Below are positions 52,093 through 60,071 of a stretch of 64,000 bases of DNA, one piece after another. The notes under the pieces are model-generated. The model saw nothing but the letters and a program-made list of their open reading frames with translations, did no database searches and had not been told where the DNA came from. Origin of the DNA: M3007 sp044226205 (GTDB lineage: Bacteria; Bacteroidota; Bacteroidia; Chitinophagales; Saprospiraceae); NCBI GenBank assembly GCA_044226205.1, contig JBGAHL010000008.1:124001-188000 (forward strand), read 5' to 3'. The translations under genes were made by a program, and so were the position numbers. Position 1 is the stretch's first letter. The number at the start of each line of letters is the position of its first letter.

Positions 52093-55000
52093 TCAGGGCT
52101 GGACCCTGACCACCCGAAGCGCCGCGTGGCCTCCCGTCCATCGCAACATGAGCGTGTAGATGCCCGGCGGCCAGTCGGAACAAGGCACCACGAAAGAATA
52201 GCCCGGATTGTTCGAGGACTCCGCCAAGGGCGCCAGCGCCATGGCTTGCCCTCTGGTATCGAAGCAGGCCCAATACGAAGGGACCGCTGGCAAGCCGGAT
52301 ACCCGGAACCAGTCGCCGGCGGGATTGGGCCAAACCCAAACCGAATCCGTCGGGGTGGTCGTCGCCGTGCCGCTTGCCGTGGGAAGCAATACGGTATCGC
52401 TCTGAACACAGCCGTTTGCATCTGTGATCGTGATCGAAACCGGCCCGCCCGCAGCAATAGTATTGTAGGTCGTCGCTCCGTTCGACCACAGATAAGTGGC
52501 CGGCAGGGGCAGCCCAGGACCTGCAAAAGCATATAAACTATATTGCGTCGAATCGAAATTGGGGTATGCCTGGAGGTCGATCGACCATGCCGACGGACTG
52601 GTGAGCGTAAAATCATTGGTAAATGTGCAGCCAAACTGATCGACGACGCTCAACTCGTACAATCCAACCGGTAAATTGGTGACAACAGAATCGCCCGGCA
52701 CGCCATTCCACCAATACGCATACGGCGCTCCCTCGCCCGAAGGCGTCACCGAGACCCAGCCGTCGCTGGCATCAAAACATGATATGTCCGACTCCGCGGT
52801 TTCATAACTGCTCACAGGCGGGATGCTCAGGTACACACTGTCGTGCAGGACCTGTCCGGAAAGATTGATCACCGTTAGCCCCAGCCAGCCGCTTTCCGTT
52901 GCTTCCACGGTCTGGCTCAGGCTTCCGTCCGACCAGACATGCGTCAGGCCGGGCATGCCGCCGTCGAGGGTCAGGGGAGCGCATCCGCTCAGGCTATCGG
53001 GCAGGGGAGGGTAGAGGCAATAGTCGATTCGGATGGTGTCGCTGACCGCGCACACGTTTCCAGCCCGGACCGAATAAATACCTGCGGCCGTAATTACCCG
53101 GACGGTATCGTAGGCGTAATCTTGCCAGATGACGGGTACCTGCGCCGAAGCCGCCGACAACACAAGCGTATCGCCGATGCAAAGGGTGGTATCCGGGCCC
53201 AGGTCGAAAGCTTGCGGCGTTTCGCCGTTTCGCCAGATGTCGACCCTGAGATGAAAGTCGGCAAAGGGGCAGCAATGCCCGGCAGGCCCGGGATTGTAGT
53301 TTTCATACCAGAAATGCGGCCAAAGGATATCGCCGCTGCCCGTGAAAAAAGGATAACCGTTGATGCCGACCCCGGTCTGTGCGCGGAAGGACCAGATGGT
53401 ATCGCCGTTTTGCGGATCGTAGAGGGTGAGGCGTTCGGCGCCGGTTTGAAAAAACTCGTTGTCGAAGCCAGTCTCGTCCGTACTCAACAACGGTGCGCCG
53501 TCGGACCGAAAGCCGACGCGGGAGTTGTTGGGAAGGAGATTGCTCCATTTAAAATGGCCGTCTTGCCCGTCGAGTCTCATCATCCAAAGCAGAGAATTGC
53601 CCGTAATATTCTGATTGTCAAGATCGCCGGTGTTAGAGTCGGAGCTTGCATAAGCAAGCAGATCGCCGTCCGGGGTGGCTGCAATTTCTATCCATTCATC
53701 CTGTCCGGCGCCGCCATACCATTTCGAGCCGAGCACATTGCCCGACAAATCGAGCCAGTACAGGCGCATGTCTTTGCTTGAATAATTGAATGCGACGGAA
53801 TTGGCGATCAGGGCTATTCTGCCGCCGGGCAACAGGGCCAGATTTTTACCATACTCCTTTGCATCGGGTTCGTTGATCTCGGTCGTCCAAAGGGTCTGTA
53901 ATTGGTGGTCGAGCCGAACAACCCTGAGTTCGACGTCGTAATTGCCGCTGGCATTGCTGTATTGAAGCAAAGCCACATAACCGCCGTCGTCGAGGGGCAG
54001 TAAATCGGTTAAATAGTAACCCGGAGTAAAGTCAAACTGTTTGACCAAAGCGCCTGTGCGGTTGAATATCAGCAAGCGGTTGCCCTGTGCGTTCAAACCC
54101 ACTACCGCGAAAGTGGTGTCTTTCAAAGGGACAATACGGCTGAAATTCGAGGTAAAGTTGTAATTGGGTACTGTGATGAAATCGATGCGTATTCTGGGGT
54201 AGTTGGAGTAATAATATACCGGCGTCCCGTCTGTCAGCGCGACAATCTTGCCCGCTCCATTGCCCCAGCCATAACCCGTGAACAAGGTGCCGATCGGAGG
54301 TGTAAAATAACCGCCCGGCTCAGGCGCAGAGCCCGATTCGATCTCGGGCGAAAAATGCAAAGCACACACGCCGTCGCTGACGGTCACGGGATACAGACCC
54401 GGCGACAGCTGGGTCCGCACTGTGGAATCGGCGCCATCCGCCCACTGAATTTGTACAAGCCCCGCGTTGTCGATCGTACCGATCCGGATTTTGCCCCTGG
54501 CTTCCCCGCAAGTAGCGCTTTCAACTTCCAGCCTGGCCCGGAACTGATCGACGTTTATTCGCCTTCCTATGCCGGCTTCACAAGCTTCCGCATTGCGGGC
54601 GACCAGCCATAGCAGCGTATCCTGGTTACCGACTGTCCATTGCGCAGGTAAAGGAATGTCGGGTGTCGGCCAGCCGTACTGCTCGTACATACCTGCCTGA
54701 TTGTCAAGGTTGAGTACCACGGTAGCGCCCGGACAAACCAGGGTGTCGGCAATCGGAAGCGGCCCCTCGGCACGGGGCAACACCCTGAATGCGGAATACA
54801 ACCAGTCGCCCTGTCGGAGATCGCCATTCGGGGCTTTACCGACGATCAGGAACGAGTCTTTTCCCAGTTGAAACAGGGACGTGCCATACAATCGGGCGGG
54901 CAGCAACACCGGTATTACAGGGCTGAAATGCATGGCACTGTCCACCAGAATGACCGAAGTGCCGATCGGGTTTGATTCATTGGACATCAGGATCGCCCAG

Positions 55001-56193
55001 CCGCCTTGCGCCAAAGGGATCATTTCGCTGAACAATTGGCCCGATGGCGGGGCCACAAAAGTAGTATCGATCCCTGCGGCCGAAAACAGGGTCAGGGCAG
55101 GATGATACTGGCCGTTGACCCAGCCGGAATAAGCTGCCATGAATCGCCCGTCGGGCAGGGGGTACAATTTACTTCTGCCAACGCGGGACTCGGTCAGGTA
55201 CCATTGCTGGTCGCCGTTATCGTCGATTTTCAGGAGGTTGATGGCGGGCGGCTGGCCATTGTTCGCCCCCTGAATTTCACAGCTTAGCACAAATCCGCCG
55301 GCGGGGTCGGCCACAATATCGCCGCGCATCAGGTAGGCGTTGTTGCCATAAATCTTGCTCCAGACCAGGTTCCCGGCGGCGTCGAGCCGGGCCACCCAAA
55401 CCGGCGAGTTGAAACCGGCGCTGACGTATCCATTCCCTGTGAGCATCAGGCTGCCGTCGGGCGCCTCCATGATCTTCTGGATACTGAGTTTGTGCAGACC
55501 GTCATCGATCTTTTTTACGTCCAGCAAGGCGCCGTCGTCTGCCGATACGAACAGGATGGCTGACATCCACTCGGACAGAGTGTCGGCAAAAATGCCGTCG
55601 TGCGACAGGGTGTAGGCGGCCAGCACGAGCGTGCCGTCGTTGCGCGCCAGTACGTCCACGCCCCGGTCGAGCGCGATTGCGCCGTAGGTTTTTGACCACA
55701 CGATTTGTCCCTCGCGGTCAGTTTTGACCAGCCAGATATCACCGCTTCCCTGCACTTGTTCCACGTCGAGCCCGTCGCGATAGACTGTTCCTACGGTGTA
55801 AAAAAACTGTCCGTCGGGGCTGACTGCACTCGCCGCAGGCACATTCTCCTCCGTGTTTCCATGGAAAATTTGACGAAACGGAAACACATCCATCTGAAAA
55901 CCAATGCCAATGCTGTCGATTGTCTGGCAGCTCTGATCGCTGATCGTAACCGTGTACGTACCGGCCGTCAGGCCGGTTTGCAGGCTGTCAGGGGAGCCGT
56001 TGCTCCACAAAAATGAATATTGCCCGCTGCCGCCTTCGACCCGAAAAGCGGCGCGCCCGTGCCCGGGGCCGCAGGCCACGTCGGTAGCCGGGTGCAAGAC
56101 CAGAACAGGGCAGGTGTCGGGGGGTGAAAAGTTTTGCGCGCGGGAGGAAAAGGGCAAAAGCCACAGGGTTGCGAGGAAAAGTCGACCGGTCAT
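52093..56193 (-). CDS. Large T9SS-secreted protein with SprB-like repeats
   Basis: A 1366-residue exported protein with signal peptide MTGRLFLATLWLLPFSSRAQ. An N-terminal SprB/PKD-like repeat (GSGQYSFLWSNGSPDSLQTG) is followed by a long region of beta-propeller-like phrases (SGDIWLVKTDREGQIVWSKT, WVARLDAAGNLVWSKIYGNN). Further SprB-like repeats lie at about 560-640 and 1130-1330 (SCFDASDGWVSVTPSGEGAP, SVVDQFGCTF, TYLWSNGATTYNT). The C-terminal sorting domain starts VWVWPNPAGDWFRVSG. SprB-like repeats occur in the gliding adhesin of Flavobacterium, but this protein is far smaller and a gliding role is not shown. It is predicted to be a surface adhesin or sensor. Confidence 0.88.
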   Translation of the reverse strand: MTGRLFLATLWLLPFSSRAQNFSPPDTCPVLVLHPATDVACGPGHGRAAFRVEGGSGQYSFLWSNGSPDSLQTGLTAGTYTVTISDQSCQTIDSIGIGFQMDVFPFRQIFHGNTEENVPAASAVSPDGQFFYTVGTVYRDGLDVEQVQGSGDIWLVKTDREGQIVWSKTYGAIALDRGVDVLARNDGTLVLAAYTLSHDGIFADTLSEWMSAILFVSADDGALLDVKKIDDGLHKLSIQKIMEAPDGSLMLTGNGYVSAGFNSPVWVARLDAAGNLVWSKIYGNNAYLMRGDIVADPAGGFVLSCEIQGANNGQPPAINLLKIDDNGDQQWYLTESRVGRSKLYPLPDGRFMAAYSGWVNGQYHPALTLFSAAGIDTTFVAPPSGQLFSEMIPLAQGGWAILMSNESNPIGTSVILVDSAMHFSPVIPVLLPARLYGTSLFQLGKDSFLIVGKAPNGDLRQGDWLYSAFRVLPRAEGPLPIADTLVCPGATVVLNLDNQAGMYEQYGWPTPDIPLPAQWTVGNQDTLLWLVARNAEACEAGIGRRINVDQFRARLEVESATCGEARGKIRIGTIDNAGLVQIQWADGADSTVRTQLSPGLYPVTVSDGVCALHFSPEIESGSAPEPGGYFTPPIGTLFTGYGWGNGAGKIVALTDGTPVYYYSNYPRIRIDFITVPNYNFTSNFSRIVPLKDTTFAVVGLNAQGNRLLIFNRTGALVKQFDFTPGYYLTDLLPLDDGGYVALLQYSNASGNYDVELRVVRLDHQLQTLWTTEINEPDAKEYGKNLALLPGGRIALIANSVAFNYSSKDMRLYWLDLSGNVLGSKWYGGAGQDEWIEIAATPDGDLLAYASSDSNTGDLDNQNITGNSLLWMMRLDGQDGHFKWSNLLPNNSRVGFRSDGAPLLSTDETGFDNEFFQTGAERLTLYDPQNGDTIWSFRAQTGVGINGYPFFTGSGDILWPHFWYENYNPGPAGHCCPFADFHLRVDIWRNGETPQAFDLGPDTTLCIGDTLVLSAASAQVPVIWQDYAYDTVRVITAAGIYSVRAGNVCAVSDTIRIDYCLYPPLPDSLSGCAPLTLDGGMPGLTHVWSDGSLSQTVEATESGWLGLTVINLSGQVLHDSVYLSIPPVSSYETAESDISCFDASDGWVSVTPSGEGAPYAYWWNGVPGDSVVTNLPVGLYELSVVDQFGCTFTNDFTLTSPSAWSIDLQAYPNFDSTQYSLYAFAGPGLPLPATYLWSNGATTYNTIAAGGPVSITITDANGCVQSDTVLLPTASGTATTTPTDSVWVWPNPAGDWFRVSGLPAVPSYWACFDTRGQAMALAPLAESSNNPGYSFVVPCSDWPPGIYTLMLRWTGGHAALRVVRVQP

Positions 56194-56280
56194 GGAATAA
56201 GTTTTTGGCTAAAAAATGTCGTGGAAATCCAAGGCATGGTAAGATTACAAGGGTTTTGCCGCATTATTCACCATTTTTTA

Positions 56281-56318
56281 CAAAAAAATACGCCCCCCGG
56301 CGCGCAACCGGGGGGCGT
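56281..56318 (-). terminator. Rho-independent terminator of the cytochrome-type gene
   Basis: CGCCCCCCGG (56291-56300) pairs with CCGGGGGGCG (56308-56317). On the minus strand the hairpin is followed by TATTTTTTTG. It lies 20 bases after the stop at 56338. Confidence 0.88.
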
Positions 56319-56337
56319 CGGACGAGTCGGGCCGGGT

Positions 56338-57768
56338 TTATTTTTTCGCCATGCCGAAAATGAAACTGAAATCGGTCGCGATGGTGTCTTTTCCGGAAAT
56401 CACACCGGCAAAGCCGTGGCACTGGATGCAGGAGGCATTTTCCTGGATATACGTCTCCAGGGTCGAATTGCCGAGGCGGAAGGGCACATTGATCGTGTTG
56501 CTGGTGCCGCCGTCGTTGGGCACGGTCCATTGGGTGCCGACCAGCCGGTAATTGGCCCAGACGGTGCCGGCGAGTTTGGTTTGCCAGAGCTGGTTGACCT
56601 GCTGGGTGCGGTAATAAATCGGGTACGTGCGGGTCACCTGTGTGCCGAAGAGTTTGCCACCTTGCTCACCGGGCACGCTGGTGGCGTATTTGGCCGCGTA
56701 CGGCGGGCTCGGGTTCCATTTGTAATGACCGCTGTCCGACTGGGTGAGAGCCGGGTAGGAATCGACTGGGCAGGTCAGGCATTCCACATTGTAAAACGAC
56801 CAGCGGCGCGAATCCTGACTGGTTTGGGCTGCCTGAACATCGTCGGGGGTGTTGTCGATGTGTTCGAAAGTGCTCCAGATCAGGAAGGGAAAATTGCCGG
56901 TTTTTCGAATAATATGCATGCCAACGAGCCCGACTTTGGCTTTTACCTGAAAAGCTTGCCCGGTCGAGCTGTTTTGTTTCGGCACCTGTATAATGGCGTC
57001 GCGGGTGTAATAACGCGTGGTATCGTCGCCTGCGGCCGGGTCGAGAATCCGCCACGAGGCCTTGATTTCCATGGCCCCGACCGTGGAAGGGAAACGGCTC
57101 GACGGGAGGGAGAAGGAATCATGGTGCGTCCTGTAATAGTCGTCGATGCCGGGGAGCGTACCGAGGTGGTTGTTGCGGATAAAATCGGCTTCATCGGGAT
57201 TGACCCGGATTTCGAACAAGGCAAAATTCAGGTTGCGGTCGATGAGCGCATGGCCGTCCGCTTCTTCGTCTTCGTCGTCGAAACTGTCGCCCGGCGCGAT
57301 TCCGCTGTTCAGCGGGTGCGGGCTTTTGGCAAAACGGTAAAAGAATTTTTGCCCCTTGGCCGCGGCATCGTCGATGGCCAGCAGCAAGGGCGCATCGCCA
57401 TGCTGGAAAAGCGTGGCAGCGTCCGCATACCTTTCCCAGACCCGTGGGGCGTTCGGATGATCGCCGAGCGGGCAGTTCAAGGCATTGCCCTTGGCATCCG
57501 AGGGCCAGTTGAGCGCGATAAAGGTCTGCCAGGAAAAAATGTCGAACGGCGGCTGGAAGGTCGGAGTGAGCGCGCCGGAATACCCGGGGTTGAATTTTTC
57601 CAACACATCGATGGGCAGGGTGGAGCAAAAGTCGTTGCAGCGGGTCGAGTCGGCGCAGAAACAGTTTTTGATCGGCGGGGCGTTGGATGGCGCGGTAGTT
57701 TGAGCGAGTCGGGTGCAGGCGAAAATGGCCACGGCGAGCGCCACGGCAATGAGCAGGGAGTTTTTCAT
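56338..57768 (-). CDS. Cytochrome-c-type lipoprotein with one C-terminal CxxCH
   Basis: The start at 57768 gives a lipoprotein signal MKNSLLIAVALAVAIFAC with lipidation predicted at C18; an in-frame ATG at 57798 adds only 10 residues. The 476-residue protein has one haem-binding motif, C447-I-Q-C-H451 (ASCIQCHGFAG), close to the C-terminus. The upstream part contains WQTFIALNWPSDAKGNALNC, EIKASWRILDPAAGDDTTRY and VGLVGMHIIRKTGNFPFLIW. These recall uncharacterised bacterial cytochrome-like proteins of several phyla. The arrangement suggests a periplasmic electron-carrying or sensing lipoprotein; redox partner and substrate are unknown. It is divergent from the GH65-like gene, with a 227-base gap between them. 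Confidence 0.75.
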   Translation of the reverse strand: MKNSLLIAVALAVAIFACTRLAQTTAPSNAPPIKNCFCADSTRCNDFCSTLPIDVLEKFNPGYSGALTPTFQPPFDIFSWQTFIALNWPSDAKGNALNCPLGDHPNAPRVWERYADAATLFQHGDAPLLLAIDDAAAKGQKFFYRFAKSPHPLNSGIAPGDSFDDEDEEADGHALIDRNLNFALFEIRVNPDEADFIRNNHLGTLPGIDDYYRTHHDSFSLPSSRFPSTVGAMEIKASWRILDPAAGDDTTRYYTRDAIIQVPKQNSSTGQAFQVKAKVGLVGMHIIRKTGNFPFLIWSTFEHIDNTPDDVQAAQTSQDSRRWSFYNVECLTCPVDSYPALTQSDSGHYKWNPSPPYAAKYATSVPGEQGGKLFGTQVTRTYPIYYRTQQVNQLWQTKLAGTVWANYRLVGTQWTVPNDGGTSNTINVPFRLGNSTLETYIQENASCIQCHGFAGVISGKDTIATDFSFIFGMAKK

Positions 57769-57995
57769 TGGTTCGAAAGTTATGGATGGATCAGACACTG
57801 AACCGGTCAGCGAAGTCCGGGTTGCAGAGAGTTGCAGGCGAAAATAATATTAAATTTTTGATCAATTTAGTCGAATCCTTCAATTCCGGTGAATATACCC
57901 GGTCGTGGCACGTACTTTAACCTGACGAAGTAATCGGGTATTACTATCCGGAATTAATACATTTCGCCCCGATTAGATCAGCAAAAACCTCTTGT

Positions 57996-60047
57996 ATGAA
58001 GCGTCTATTTGTGCGTTGGGCACTGCCTGCCATCCTTTTGTTGTCCGGAAATCCGGTATTTTCACAAATAACTCCCGACCCGGCCTGGACGATCGTTGCC
58101 GACAACATTGATCCGTCCAATTACTACGGCATTACGGTGGCCAATGGCATGATCGGGCTGGTATCGTCGCCCGAGCCCATGAAAATGTCGACCGTGGTGC
58201 TCAACGGCGCCTACGACAACTACCTGCGCGGCAGGGTGTCCAACATCCTCAAAGGGTTCAACTTCGTCAACATGAACCTCGATGTCGACGGCCGGCGCAT
58301 TGGTCGCCACGACATCGCCAACTACCGCCAGACGCTCGACATGCGTCATGCCGAACTCACGACCACCTTCGATGTGGGCAATCAACTGAGCGTCCGGCAC
58401 TCGGTCATGGCGCTGCGCCACCTGCCGTTTTGCGCCCTCAGCATCGTGGAAATCACCGCCAAAACGGACGTGACCATCACCCCGGCTGCCGTGATCGAAG
58501 CGCCTGAAATGTTGCAGAATGTGCGCAACTACTACGCCGAAATCGACCGGCCGCACGCCCTCATTCCGTTGATGACTTCGGTGGGGCAATCGCCGACCGG
58601 ACGGTACACCGTGGCGGCCAGCACGAGTTTTATTTTTGAAGAAAAACACGGCATGGAACCCGATCTGATCCATGAGGACTGGGACTACAACATGCATTTG
58701 CTCAAATTCAACAAACGGCTGAAAGCCGGGGAAACCTACCGGTTTGCCGTGGTCGGCTCCATTATTTCCTCCGCCCACGTGGCCGATGCGCACAACGAAG
58801 CCGAGCGCCTCACCATCTATGCCGCGCTGGAAAAAACCGACCGCTTGCAGCGGCGCCACCGACTGGAATGGGACCGCCTCTGGGCCTCCGATATTCAGAT
58901 CGAAGGCGACGTGGCTGCCACCCGCGACGTGCATTCGGCGCTCTATCACCTTTATTCCTTCGCCCGCGAAGGCACCGCTCTTAGCTTGTCGCCCATGGGG
59001 CTTTCGGGGCTCGGCTACAATGGTCACGTGTTCTGGGACACCGAGTTGTGGATGTATCCGCCCTTGCTGGTGCTCCACCCGGAAATCGCGCGTTCCTTGC
59101 TCGAATTTCGCTACAACCTCCTCGACGAAGCCAAACAAAATGCTTTCGAGCACGGCTACCGGGGCGCCATGTATCCCTGGGAGAGCACGACCACCGGCCA
59201 GGAAGAAACGCCCGTTTGGGCGCTGACGGGGCCTTTTCAGCAGCATATCACCGGCTGCGTGGGCTGGGCGGCCTGGCAGTATTACCTCGTGACCAAGGAC
59301 AAGGTGTGGCTGCGCGATCGCGGCTGGCCCATTTTGAAAGAAGTGGCCGATTTCTGGGCTTCGCGGGTCGAGCGCAACGGCCCCGGACACTACGACATCA
59401 ACAACGTGATCGGCGCCAACGAATGGCAGGAAAACATCGACAACAACGCTTTCACCAACGGCATGGCCATCACGGTGCTGAGCTACGCCGGCGATGCGGC
59501 CCGCGAACTGGGCTACGCGCCCGATCCCGACTGGGCGCTTGTGGCCGACAATATCCCGATCCTGAAATTCCCCGACGGCACTACCCGCGAAAACGCGACC
59601 TACGATGGCGTCACGATCAAACAAGCCGACGTCAACCTGCTGGCGTACCCGCTCAAAGTCATCACAGACCCGGTTCAGATCAAAAAAGACCTCGATTACT
59701 ACGAGCCTCGTATGGCCAAAGACGGCCCGGCCATGGGCAATGCCATCCTGGCGGTATCTGCCGCCCGCAACGGCGACGCCGAGCGCGCTTACGAACTTTG
59801 GCTGAACAGCTACAAACCCAACCAGGTGCCGCCTTTCGGCGTACTGGCGGAAACGGCAGGAGGGACCAATCCTTACTTTGCCACGGGCGCAGGCGGTTTT
59901 TTACAGGCCACCATCATGGGCTTTGGCGGGATCGACATCAGCGCGCAGGGTATTGTCAAACTGAAAACCAAACTGCCCAAACGCTGGAAATCGTTGACAA
60001 TCACCGGGGTAGGGGTGGAGAAAAAGACATTTATTACCACAAATTAA
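57996..60047 (+). CDS. GH65-like secreted glycoside hydrolase
   Basis: A 683-residue protein with signal peptide MKRLFVRWALPAILLLSGNPVFSQ. The catalytic (alpha/alpha)6 barrel resembles glycoside hydrolase family 65, close to the protein-glucosylgalactosylhydroxylysine glucosidase (PGGHG) type. Visible stretches are GLVSSPEPMKMSTVVLNGAY, LSGLGYNGHVFWDTELWMYP, YPWESTTTGQEETPVWAL and GANEWQENIDNNAFTNGMA, whose Glu (E476) fits the general acid of the GH65 E-(Y/W) motif. GH65 enzymes include phosphorylases and hydrolases; which this is cannot be decided by eye. Periplasmic or secreted. It precedes a T9SS protein gene by 25 bases, so they are probably co-transcribed. Confidence 0.85.
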   Translation: MKRLFVRWALPAILLLSGNPVFSQITPDPAWTIVADNIDPSNYYGITVANGMIGLVSSPEPMKMSTVVLNGAYDNYLRGRVSNILKGFNFVNMNLDVDGRRIGRHDIANYRQTLDMRHAELTTTFDVGNQLSVRHSVMALRHLPFCALSIVEITAKTDVTITPAAVIEAPEMLQNVRNYYAEIDRPHALIPLMTSVGQSPTGRYTVAASTSFIFEEKHGMEPDLIHEDWDYNMHLLKFNKRLKAGETYRFAVVGSIISSAHVADAHNEAERLTIYAALEKTDRLQRRHRLEWDRLWASDIQIEGDVAATRDVHSALYHLYSFAREGTALSLSPMGLSGLGYNGHVFWDTELWMYPPLLVLHPEIARSLLEFRYNLLDEAKQNAFEHGYRGAMYPWESTTTGQEETPVWALTGPFQQHITGCVGWAAWQYYLVTKDKVWLRDRGWPILKEVADFWASRVERNGPGHYDINNVIGANEWQENIDNNAFTNGMAITVLSYAGDAARELGYAPDPDWALVADNIPILKFPDGTTRENATYDGVTIKQADVNLLAYPLKVITDPVQIKKDLDYYEPRMAKDGPAMGNAILAVSAARNGDAERAYELWLNSYKPNQVPPFGVLAETAGGTNPYFATGAGGFLQATIMGFGGIDISAQGIVKLKTKLPKRWKSLTITGVGVEKKTFITTN

Positions 60048-60071
60048 TTATCTTTTCAATTTTTAAACACA

